DNA of 64,000 nt from positions 15,496,501-15,560,500 of the forward strand of contig NC_059393.1 of assembly GCF_019703515.2 (NCBI RefSeq), given 5' to 3'. The notes beneath the pieces were generated by a model. That model saw nothing but the letters and a program-made list of their open reading frames with translations, did no database searches and was not told where the DNA came from. Below, piece after piece: positions 24,801 through 31,146 of this stretch. A program made the translations under genes and the position numbers. Within the stretch, counting starts at the first letter, position 1; each line of letters starts with the position of its first letter. The stretch comes from Myxocyprinus asiaticus. Lineage: Eukaryota > Chordata > Actinopteri > Cypriniformes > Catostomidae.

Positions 24801-26117
24801 GTGTGCGAATATCAGCATGGACTGCTTGTGAACCAATCATAATACGAATCAAGAGTAGCAAAGTAAGTGTTATTGAAGAAGAATGGGGCAGTTAAAAACA
24901 CTTAGACTTTCCAACGAACCCGGCCTGCAAAATCGTGAGTAAACAGTTTCATTCCTGTATATTTCATATGTCATGACAGTTTAATACCTGTGGTGCTGAC
25001 GTGCTTGAGATGTAATGTGTTGGATGTCCGTAATGTGTAAACCCTGAAATGTAGTTTTAGAATGTTGTGGGGCTTGTTTATTCTCTTTCGATTGAGTTTC
25101 AAATATGGCTGAATTTGAGGGGCTGCACAATGTTAGCCAATCAGAACAGTGGGCATTTACACTGAAGTTTAAAGGAGATGCTGAGGCCAAAACCGAGCGT
25201 TTCAGTCAGAGGGCCAGAAACAGGGTGGAAAATTATCATTTATTATTAAACTATGACAGTTTTGGTGCAAAATACTTTACTGACATTATTAGTGGACCTC
25301 AGGGAGTAGCGTCACTACTTTTTAGTAAAATTAGTTTACTCCTCAACACTGGATCACTTGAAAAGCCCAATTCTATTCACTTAATCTCAGTAACCACCCT
25401 GTTATTGGAAACTTTCCCTCATGGATTAAACTAATCATGGCTGACTGTGAATAGTACATTTCTACAATGGCACTGACACATCCACACCACTAGGTGTCGC
25501 CGTAACACAACACAGAAGAAAGAAAGTCATATGGGTTTGAACAACATGAAGGTGAGTAAATGAGGGCATTTTCAATTTTGGGTGCAACTAAAATGGTTCT
25601 AGATAAAAAGTGCAAAGAACCATTGAAGAACCTCTGTTTTTTAGAGTGCTGAGGAGAGTCAATGCCAAAGCCATGTGATCTCTCTTTGTTAAGCCACATC
25701 AACCTTGGATGTAAGCTCCTAAACAATTTGATCTTTTCGAAAGCACATCCCTGAGTTAGTCACTGTTCGTCCACTTTCATGATGTATTTCTAACTAATCA
25801 AATGATGCTGCTTATGCCGGTAATTGAAGTTCCTGACAGTAACTCTGGGTTCGGAAGCAACTATCACATTGACTGACAGTGCGATGGATTCGGCCTGACT
25901 CAGAGTTCTCTTGCAGGAACTAATTTGCTTAGATCTCGCAGTGGATCCAATTAGGAAGGACACAGAACAGGATATTTTCTATTTGCATGTCTGGAGATAG
26001 CACTGTAGAGAGAGACAATGGAGTAACCAGCACAGGAAGGAGAAGCAAAAAGGGGGTCTGTCGACTTACTGTAGGGTGTTCTGTTAGGTTTGTCCATACG
26101 GCAGACTCATTGCTCAT
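8407..26117 (-). CDS. cbarp: CBARP, voltage-gated calcium channel beta-anchoring and regulatory protein (nine coding exons)
   Basis: Coding exons, in gene order: 26117-26070, 23068-22923, 21387-21326, 20725-20563, 19184-19013, 18481-18329, 17215-16981, 14164-13975, 9880-8407. Every junction has GT-AG ends and phases agree; the joined frame is 2643 bases, 880 residues. Residues 1-27 are a short extracellular N-terminus with NES and NLT glycosylation sequons. About 28-52 form one transmembrane helix ([20 protein letters not shown]), followed by C/H/R-rich cytosolic sequence. The cytosolic tail has the family blocks [70 protein letters not shown] and [20 protein letters not shown]. In mammals CBARP binds Cav-beta subunits, loosens their contact with the alpha1 pore subunit and lowers calcium current and exocytosis in neurons and endocrine cells. 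The protein is longer than my recollection of human CBARP (about 700 residues), mainly in the last exon. Neighbour order supports orthology. Confidence 0.95.
9985..10179 (-). other. Unassigned 64-codon open frame in the last CBARP intron
   Basis: Reads [20 protein letters not shown] and ends [13 protein letters not shown], basic and with codon-like composition unlike the AT-rich flanks. A CACGTGA E-box lies just upstream at about 10178-10184. I do not recognise the protein. It could be a small gene, a stray exon, a processed fragment or chance. No splice-compatible partner with CBARP was found. Confidence 0.25.
10321..10935 (+). mobile_element. 3' tail of a truncated LINE
   Basis: Contains the remnant [16 protein letters not shown] end of a fish LINE ORF2 (around 10400-10440), then AT-rich 3' UTR with a (TA)n tract at 10612-10632. 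It ends in AATAAAGTGATTTGATTTGA at about 10900-10920, a short tandem tail typical of LINE 3' ends. Strongly 5'-truncated. The clade (L2/CR1-like or Rex-like) is not settled. Confidence 0.7.
11215..11640. repeat. Interspersed repeat (fish 'tttatttgtatagtgctttt' type)
   Basis: Begins TCAATTTTTATTTGTATAGT and later contains CCTTGGGAGAAACCAGGCTC and GGGGGCCAGTTCCTCTCTGG, both hallmarks of a widely dispersed cyprinid repeat. No coding capacity. Class unresolved, probably a SINE or non-autonomous element. Confidence 0.6.
11641..12214. other. Intronic sequence with a probable old repeat at 11650-11830
   Basis: The part around 11680-11830 (GGTTCCTGCATAGAGACC through AACCCGAACCATGTCAGTGG) resembles a dispersed GC-richer element, with GGTTCC at its left and GGAACCCGAACC at its right reading as imperfect inverted ends. 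No gene is supported in the remainder. Confidence 0.35.
12215..13450 (+). mobile_element. Tc1-like transposon with short inverted repeats
   Basis: The ends are CACTATATTGCCAAAAGTAT at 12215 and its inverted copy ending at 13450; the terminal repeats match for about 27 bases. TA follows at 13451-13452; on the left the expected TA is CA (one mutation). The length, about 1.24 kb, is normal for Tc1 with a single transposase. It lies in the last CBARP intron, in the opposite orientation to CBARP. Confidence 0.95.
12349..13368 (+). pseudogene. Nearly intact Tc1 transposase, DD34E, interrupted by two adjacent stops
   Basis: Reading from the ATG at 12349 ([11 protein letters not shown]), the frame runs to the stop at 13366-13368, about 339 codons, the usual Tc1 size. 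It is broken only by tandem in-frame stops TAA TGA at 12511-12516, in the linker between the two DNA-binding helix-turn-helix modules, where a short deletion also seems to have occurred. The catalytic core is complete: Asp in [10 protein letters not shown] (codon 150), Asp in [11 protein letters not shown] (codon 241) and Glu in DLNPIEHLW (codon 276). The last two are separated by 34 residues, the Tc1 DD34E signature. WSDK replaces the family's usual WSDE. The transposase cuts and pastes the element at TA sites; this copy is probably inactive. Confidence 0.95.
13975..14164 (-). CDS. cbarp: CBARP exon with [18 protein letters not shown] block
   Basis: Donor CGGCAG|GTATCT. The acceptor is CCCCAAAG, a weaker AAAG type, chosen because it gives exactly the conserved [20 protein letters not shown] reading across the junction. 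Continues with [12 protein letters not shown] and a Ser/Pro-rich tail. The joint with the last exon reads LGRLE, as in mammals. Confidence 0.92.
14413..14832 (+). mobile_element. SINE-like repeat with tRNA-type B box (copy 1)
   Basis: Starts with a tRNA-like head containing GCGAGTTCGAATCC, a good polymerase III B box. The body includes ACATGGGGTAACCTCCTCGT and CGCTCAACAAGCCATGTGAC and ends CCAAATTGGGGAGAAAAGGT with an A-rich tail. A second copy lies inverted at 45690-46103. Confidence 0.8.
14833..15544. other. CBARP intron, nothing recognised
   Basis: AT-rich intron sequence. I see no exon, RNA gene or clear repeat. Confidence 0.5.
15556..15836. repeat. TTCA/ATTC tetranucleotide tandem repeat array
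   Basis: About 280 bases dominated by TTCA units, with interspersed TGTTCATTCATGTT higher-order units. All three plus-strand frames stay open because the repeat lacks stops (Ser-Phe-Ile-His type translation); these are not genes. Confidence 0.95.
15837..16980. other. CBARP intron with fragments of fold-back MITEs
   Basis: ATCACTTACTCACCCTCATG near 16066 and the TTTTTGTGTTCCATGGA stretch near 16640 are pieces of the common TTAA-type fish fold-back repeats. No gene seen. Confidence 0.4.
16981..17215 (-). CDS. cbarp: CBARP exon with [13 protein letters not shown] block
   Basis: Acceptor AAAACAG with the exon starting at an ATG codon in phase 0, donor AGAG|GTGAGT. Encodes [20 protein letters not shown] and then [20 protein letters not shown], matching mammalian CBARP closely. 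The LRRHAS motif is another basophilic phosphorylation consensus. Its final G completes a Gly codon with the next exon. Confidence 0.93.
17640..17790. repeat. Dispersed repeat, copy 1 (AAGACGCAG family)
   Basis: ATACTCAAGACGCAG is followed by a TAGATT core and AATAAGACGCAG. The same order recurs in the same orientation at 60190-60340 in the MIDN intron. Class unknown. Confidence 0.6.
18329..18481 (-). CDS. cbarp: CBARP exon, serine/proline-rich linker
   Basis: A 153-base phase 0-0 exon between ATCACAG and CTA|GTGAGT. Encodes [20 protein letters not shown] followed by ALPGDTLNS, comparable with the mammalian [15 protein letters not shown] region. Low complexity and probably disordered. Because it is symmetric, it could be skipped without breaking the frame. 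Confidence 0.92.
19013..19184 (-). CDS. cbarp: CBARP exon with the [17 protein letters not shown] block
   Basis: Acceptor TGATCTCAG, donor TTTCAG|GTGATA. Encodes the most conserved cytosolic block of the family, [20 protein letters not shown], followed by a proline run and [10 protein letters not shown]. An internal GAGT|GTGAGT looks like a donor but using it would put a stop in the next exon. The longer exon, ending LSIFQ, matches mammalian LAIFQ and keeps the frame. Confidence 0.95.
20563..20725 (-). CDS. cbarp: CBARP exon with the [11 protein letters not shown] block
   Basis: Acceptor CCCCACACAG, donor CGAAG|GTCAGC. Encodes [18 protein letters not shown] and then [18 protein letters not shown] followed by [18 protein letters not shown], nearly identical to the mammalian segment. 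The RRVSF sequence is a plausible basophilic-kinase site (inference). The last two bases plus G from the next exon give Arg. Confidence 0.95.
21326..21387 (-). CDS. cbarp: CBARP short juxtamembrane exon
   Basis: A 62-base exon between TGCCTCAG and G|GTAAGAAC. Encodes [20 protein letters not shown], matching the acidic/threonine-rich AEKTTTTYL stretch of mammalian CBARP. The splice codons at both ends (TG|G and G|AG) read through without a stop. Confidence 0.9.
22262..22690 (+). repeat. Dispersed 0.43 kb repeat 'B', copy 1
   Basis: Begins GATATGTTGCTTCCGAAAGT, contains a G/T-rich core (GGTTTAGGGTTGGGGTTTGG) and ends ACACTTCCAGCTTCGGCCAC. A homologous copy in the same orientation lies at 45048-45475. 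A shorter relative occurs at 37545-37690. The telomere-like core belongs to the repeat and is not a telomeric insertion. Confidence 0.75.
22923..23068 (-). CDS. cbarp: CBARP exon encoding the transmembrane segment
   Basis: Acceptor TTTCCTAG, donor TG|GTAAGAAG. Encodes residues 17 to about 65. The hydrophobic run from YVLLL to ILC is a single membrane span with the FVGGTLV motif found in CBARP orthologues, followed by CRHCC and basic residues that mark the cytosolic side. Starts in phase 0 and ends with two bases of a Trp codon completed by the next exon. Confidence 0.93.
24170..24640. repeat. Two adjacent dispersed repeats, the second palindromic
   Basis: 24170-24330 is a GGGGAAGCTACTTTGAAACC-type element with repeated 'aagctac/aaactac' words. 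24430-24640 is built of inverted repetitions of AACCATGGTTTTACTACAGT and its complement and can fold back on itself, like small fish MITEs. Confidence 0.6.
24679..24696. repeat. Poly(C) tract
   Basis: About 17 consecutive C residues following TACCA, in a CBARP intron. Such runs are prone to length error in assemblies. Confidence 0.9.
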
Positions 26118-26143
26118 GGTCCAAGCCAGAGAGAGTGTCCCCC
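26070..26143 (-). CDS. cbarp: CBARP exon with start codon
   Basis: The acceptor TTTCTCAG ends at 26144; the first 26 bases are 5' UTR, then ATG at 26117-26115 starts [16 protein letters not shown]. The donor is CCTACA|GTAAGT. This Met is chosen because the acceptor lies just upstream and an upstream in-frame Met (26156) would be intronic. There is no cleavable signal peptide; the protein is probably a type III (signal-anchor) membrane protein, as in mammals. Confidence 0.85.
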
Positions 26144-26214
26144 CTGAGAAAGACATTACAGGAAGTCATGCGACTGCTTTGAAGCTGGTTATGGCACAAA
26201 AGAAGAATCTGAAT

Positions 26215-26990
26215 TCCAGGTCTCCATTAAAGGAATGCTCAGAGTTTCAAAACAAGTTACGCTCAGTAGACAGCATAATAGTGATTACCACAAAAAATTA
26301 TTTAAACTCGTCCCATTAAACTCATTTATTTGTGATTACAGTGTCACTTTCAATGGAAGCAAATGGGGCCAGCGCATAAACATTAAAAACATTCAAAAGT
26401 ATAGCCACAAGACATAAACACCATCCATGTTAACATGATTTTAGTATGATAAAATCTGTTCAACATGATTTTATTGTAATAAAATCGAATACAATGTTTA
26501 ATGGTGTTATGTTGTCATGGCCACAAAGTTAATATTGGATATAACTTTACACAGATAAGGTTATTAAGTGATTTTATCACACTAAAATCATGTAACTTGT
26601 ATAAGGTGTAAGTCTTGCGACTATACTTTTGAAACTGAGCATTTTAACGTTTACGGATTGGCCCCATTCATTCCATTGTAAATGCCTTACTGACTGTATG
26701 ACTTCCTTTCTTGCGTGGAACACAAAATGATTTAGTCATTCCAAAACATATGACTTTTTTTTTCCTGTACATCACAAAAGCAGATGTTTAGCAGAGTGTC
26801 CAAGCTGCTCTTTCCAAACAATGAAAGTGAATGGTGACCATGCTGTTCCTGGTCCCTATCCACATTGATTGGAAAGAGCAGCTTGAACATTTTCCTTTTG
26901 TGTTCTACCGAAGAAAAAAAAAAGAAAGTCTTTGGAATGACATGAGGATGAGAAAATAATGACAGAATTTTTATTTTTTGTGTAGAAAGT
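26215..26990. repeat. Fold-back repeats upstream of the CBARP start exon
   Basis: 26220-26665: left AATGCTCAGAGTTTCAAAAC and right GAAACTGAGCATTTTAACG are inverted ends, and an ATGATTTTAGTATGATAAAAT core is repeated in inverted form. 26740-26985 is a second fold-back, with CAAGCTGCTCTTTCCAA inverted as TTGGAAAGAGCAGCTTG and an outer GTGTTCTACCGAAGAAA block typical of the same MITE supergroup. Confidence 0.6.
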
Positions 26991-27435
26991 AGAACCAACT
27001 GTTTCTTTACAAAATGATCATACAATACTAGAAACAATCTGCCTCCAACAACAGTATTTTTCATAATTCATGCAAATCTTGCACATGAATGCTTATAAAC
27101 ATAGTACATCTGCAATCCTGGAATTTAAACATGCAACAGTGGCAAAAGAAAGCAGTTTGCATAACAATGTCACCCTTTCCCTTCAAAAAGCCCTTTCATT
27201 TCGTCTTTTGTCCTTCCCATTATCTGGTGATGTTTCTGGCTTCCAGCGGCAAAGGCCCGGCAGCATATGTTCCCCTTCTTAGATAATACCATTAACGCCA
27301 CAGCTTTCTGGCGAAACCACAAAAGCCCTCTCTGACTCACACACTCACCTCCTGAGCAGCTAGACAAACAGAATGCTGCTTGTGCTTGTCCTTGTTTCTT
27401 CAATGTTGCAATGCTGACTTTTCTCCCATGTCTGA

Positions 27436-27567
27436 AGGCAGTGTGTGTGTGTGTGTGTTTGTGTGTGAATGAGAAAGAGCAGGTTCTGACTGTAAAGCCT
27501 TCAGCCTCTGCTGCATACACATTCAGCTTCTGCCCACCTACCTGTTTTTACAGCATCTCTCTCTCTC

Positions 27568-27602
<35 letters not shown>
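27436..27602. repeat. (GT)n and (CT)n microsatellites
   Basis: GT dinucleotides at about 27440-27466 and CT dinucleotides at about 27556-27600, inside the putative 5' intron of CBARP. Confidence 0.9.
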
Positions 27603-27603
<1 letters not shown>

Positions 27604-28076
27604 AATCTTCACTATTAAGCATTTCAAAGATATGTTTTGCTTCTCTGAAGCATAATGCTGCTTATTAGTTACAGTAGTAGTAATAGTTATTCAAAACAAA
27701 CCCAAGGGACCCATTTAAACCCCCCTTGAATGTGTTTCAATACATTTGAGGCTGCCAGTCTTCTCTTGTATTTATGATTTTGCTTTATTAATACACTTAA
27801 CAGCGATTTCTCTTTATATTTCAGACTTTGCTGTTTGAGACACTTTAAAAACTGAAAATTGTCAGTTTTATTTTGGTTTACTGATCCATATAACTGCGAT
27901 TTCTCTTTGAATATTTCAGACTTTGCCTTTTGTGACACTATGAAAACTGAAAAGGAGCTATTTATGTGATCTGACTTTTACAGATTACTTTAACTGGTGT
28001 AACCCAATGTCGCCAGATTGATTCTGTCATCTAATTTTTTTTATTATTATTATTTAAAACCAGTTAATTTACACTG

Positions 28077-28122
<46 letters not shown>
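28077..28122. repeat. (AAT)n microsatellite
   Basis: About 15 consecutive AAT/ATA trinucleotides in AT-rich intron DNA. Confidence 0.95.
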
Positions 28123-28123
<1 letters not shown>

Positions 28124-28979
28124 TAGCCTATTTTTAACATTTACACATTTCAATTTCACAACAAAAATTCCACCAAATTGAATTAACAAAATTAATAATT
28201 CATAAAACTTACATTTTTTATTTTTATTTATTTTATTTTATTAAAGATTACTCAAGTCAAATTGATGGATTTTTTTATTTTTATGAAACTTTAAATCTTA
28301 ATAAAAAAAAATAAAAAAATAAAAAAATAAAACATTTTGAGTGAGTCGATTTTGTAAGTTAACTGTCAACCCATATTTTACAGTGTTTTCTCTTCAGAGG
28401 ACAGTTCAAGATCATCATGCATTATAACTCTACACCATGAAGTCCATATTTTAAAAAAGAGAATACAAATTCAACCTTAAGCCACAGTAGAAAATAACTA
28501 TAATGATCAGTAATATTATGCAACATGCTCTTCTGATACTTCTTGTCCTTGGTAATCTCTGCATAGGTCTACAGGGCATTTAAATATCTATTCCTAATAA
28601 GCGTTTCTCATAGATTATTCACTGTTTGTCTATTTTATTTTGATTTATTTTTCATATCGGTTAACGTTATCCGAATACGCATTAGCGAGTTTGAGCATGC
28701 ATAGATAGGCGCTCTAAAGCCACAAAGAAGACTTTCTCTCTAATTCCTAGCAATGTTAAGGTTATTTATTTATTTTTATTTTATTTTTTTATCGAGACCG
28801 ATTTTAAAAACAAAATAATCAATGTCTGTTTTCCAATACTGCTCACTGGCTTTTCGAATACGCTCTCCGCATTTTAGATGATCATTTGCAATAACGCACG
28901 ATGTCATTTTGAGATCGCGCAGCACTAGACCAGGATCACAGAAACAATATAGGAATGACGATCAAACTGACCAACTCAC

Positions 28980-29045
28980 CTAAGTATAATTCATGTGGTC
29001 CATGAGACAAAGAGCTCGCAAGCGATTCCTCGGTCTTCCCTTTAA
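28980..29045 (-). other. cbarp: Candidate non-coding first exon of CBARP
   Basis: A strong donor, ACTTAG|GTGAGT, lies at 28980/28979, with upstream TATA-like and CRE motifs at suitable distances. Splicing to the acceptor at 26144 would give a 5' UTR interrupted by a 2.8 kb intron. A second possible donor (CAGGAG|GTGAGT) sits near 27351. Neither first exon is proved by the sequence. Confidence 0.4.
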
Positions 29046-29135
29046 TTTGGGGGTTTTAAAGATATTTGTATTTATGAATGAACACACACCCACTCGCCCA
29101 TCACCCAGTGAGAGGAGCACATTATGACGTCAATA
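29046..29135 (-). promoter_or_regulatory. cbarp: Candidate CBARP promoter with a perfect CRE
   Basis: TGACGTCA, the full CREB/ATF palindrome, is at 29125-29132. Reading toward the gene, an AT-rich TATA-like stretch (CATAAATACAAAT) follows near 29065-29078, then the putative first exon. The spacing suits a CREB-responsive neuronal promoter. This is inference from motifs. Confidence 0.4.
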
Positions 29136-30165
29136 TAAGGTATAGCGGTAATTATCGTCAGAAGTGTCTATCACGCCCTCATCTTCTGATCATGTTATGG
29201 AAATGAGGTAATCCCCCATTTGAGTCAGTGAAAAATCCTTCTTCAACTAACGGGCATCCCCATGCGGTCTGAACTGAATGCATAATATATGTAGCATTAT
29301 AAAGTGCTCGTTCGTAACTTCATAATATAGACAGGCCACGTTAAATGCAAAAGCACAATTACACCTAACATGTAGCTAGGTATACGCATGGCTATGCTGT
29401 GAGAGGAGAAAAAACGGAGCAAAATATTATTCGGGTTGCTGAGCTGAGATGTTTATGTGCTAAACTGCTAACCTATATTGAGTTGAATTATTATTCATTT
29501 CCATAAAGTATTATTAGAGCCTCAGTATATTAGAAGGCAAGTAAGATATAAATTCAATTCAAATTTATATTGGCTTAGCGCCCCCTCCTGGTCGTTAAAT
29601 TGTTATAATAAAACGTTCTCTATAAAAAAAAAATGGATAAAATAAAAAATTCTCTATATGTAGCTATATAGAAATTAGTCATGAAAAATAAATAAAAAAT
29701 ACAATTATGTATGCATTTGTGTACACGTACATATAATGTTGTATTTCATCTAAAACTATATAAAACATCACTTTTCTAATTTAATATAAATAAATATAAG
29801 TGTATATGTATATATTATTATACATATGTGAATTATAGGCTATATATAATTATATAAATGTGTGTAATTAAGAGACTACACGTGTATTTCAACTTAATGC
29901 TTAGATTAACTGTTAAAAATGCTAAATGTGTTTAAAACATAGTGAATAACTTTTTGGTGAACAAAACATTTTTGGCCAAAAAAAAAAATAAAAAAAAATA
30001 AAAAATGTGAGCAATCACAGATATGATGCACATGGTACGTGGAATATTTATGCTTTTAAAAACTCATTTGTGAGGATCATTTAAAATGCAAAAAGGTGAT
30101 TATAAACGGTGGGAAATCTTACCTAATTTAGGCCTACACACTTTCATTATACATTAATATACATT
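29136..30165. other. Divergent intergenic DNA between CBARP and ATP5F1D
   Basis: AT-rich from 29500 onward, with no coding block or strong repeat. A GCCCCCTCCTGGTCGTTAAA piece near 29581 resembles a SINE tail fragment. Confidence 0.4.
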
Positions 30166-30861
30166 TTAAAGGGATAGTTCACCCCAAAATGAAAATTCTC
30201 TGATCATTTACTCACCCTCATGCCACCCCTGATATATCTGACTTACTTTCTTCTGCTGAACAAAAGGAAGATTTTCAGAAGAATATCTCAGCTCTGTAGG
30301 TCCATACAATGCAAGTGAATGGTGGACTTTCAATGTTGAAGCTCCAAAAGCACATAAAGGCAGCATAAAAGTAATCCATAAGACTCCAGTGTTTAAACCC
30401 ATATCTTCAAAAGCGATATAATAGGTGTGGGTGAGAAACAGATCAATATTTAAGTCATTTTTACTTTAAATGTCCACTTTCACTGTCACTTCCACATTCT
30501 TCTTCATTGTTTTTGGCGATTCACATCCTTCATGCATACAGCCACCTGCTGGTAAGGGAGGGGAATTTAGAGGAAAAGGAACTTAAACATTGATCTATTT
30601 CTCACTCATATCGCTTTTGAAGACATGGATTTAACCACTGGAGTCATATAGATTACTTTTATGCTCCCTTAATATGCTTTTTGGAGCTTCAGAGTTCTGG
30701 TCGCAATTCACTTGCATTGGGCGAACCTACAGAGCTGAGATATTCTCCTAAAAATCTTTGTTTGTGCTCAGCAGAATAAAGAAAGTCATACACATTTGGG
30801 ATAGCATGAGGGTGAGTAAATTATGAGAGAATGCTCACTTCTGGGTGAACTGTTCCTTTAA
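30166..30861. mobile_element. TTAA-flanked fold-back MITE, copy 1 (abuts ATP5F1D promoter)
   Basis: Both ends are TTAAAGGGATAGTTCACCC-like (right end TGAACTGTTCCTTTAA), so the target duplication is TTAA, as for piggyBac-type elements. The arms, about 300 bases each, are imperfect inverted copies: 'aatatctcagctctgtaggtc' on the left is mirrored as 'gacctacagagctgagatatt' on the right. No coding capacity. Confidence 0.85.
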
Positions 30862-30863
30862 AA

Positions 30864-30899
30864 ACTACAAATCCCATCCGGCGCACAAATCTCGCGAGA
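30864..30899 (+). promoter_or_regulatory. atp5f1d: ATP5F1D promoter motifs: ZNF143-type and TCTCGCGAGA
   Basis: ACTACAAATCCCA (30864-30876) fits the ACTAYRNNNCCCR consensus bound by ZNF143-type factors. TCTCGCGAGA (30890-30899) is the palindromic housekeeping-promoter motif. Both lie 130-170 bases before the start codon, where a TATA-less mitochondrial gene promoter is expected. Confidence 0.65.
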
Positions 30900-31032
30900 C
30901 TTGACTGTGAAAGTTAACCGTGTCCTTGTGTTAGCAGTCGCGCACTGTGTGCCTGAGTGCTGGTGAGGGAAGGGAAGACTAGGCTTGTGCATTACAGTCC
31001 TGTAAGGGTCGGGTCGATTTTCAGTTTTAAAA

Positions 31033-31146
31033 ATGATGGCAGCGAGGTTTCTCCTTCGTCGCGCGGCTCCTGCGCTGAGACACGCGCGCTGCTATGCCGA
31101 CGCGCTCACAGCTCAGATGTCCTTCACTTTCGCATCGCCGACACAG
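31033..31146 (+). CDS. atp5f1d: ATP5F1D exon 1 (presequence)
   Basis: ATG ATG start, 38 codons, ending PTQ|GTACTG. Encodes the Arg-rich mitochondrial targeting sequence and the first mature residues. GC-rich, unlike the flanks, as usual for a CpG promoter exon. A longer open frame from 30957 is in another frame and is not the gene. Confidence 0.95.
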
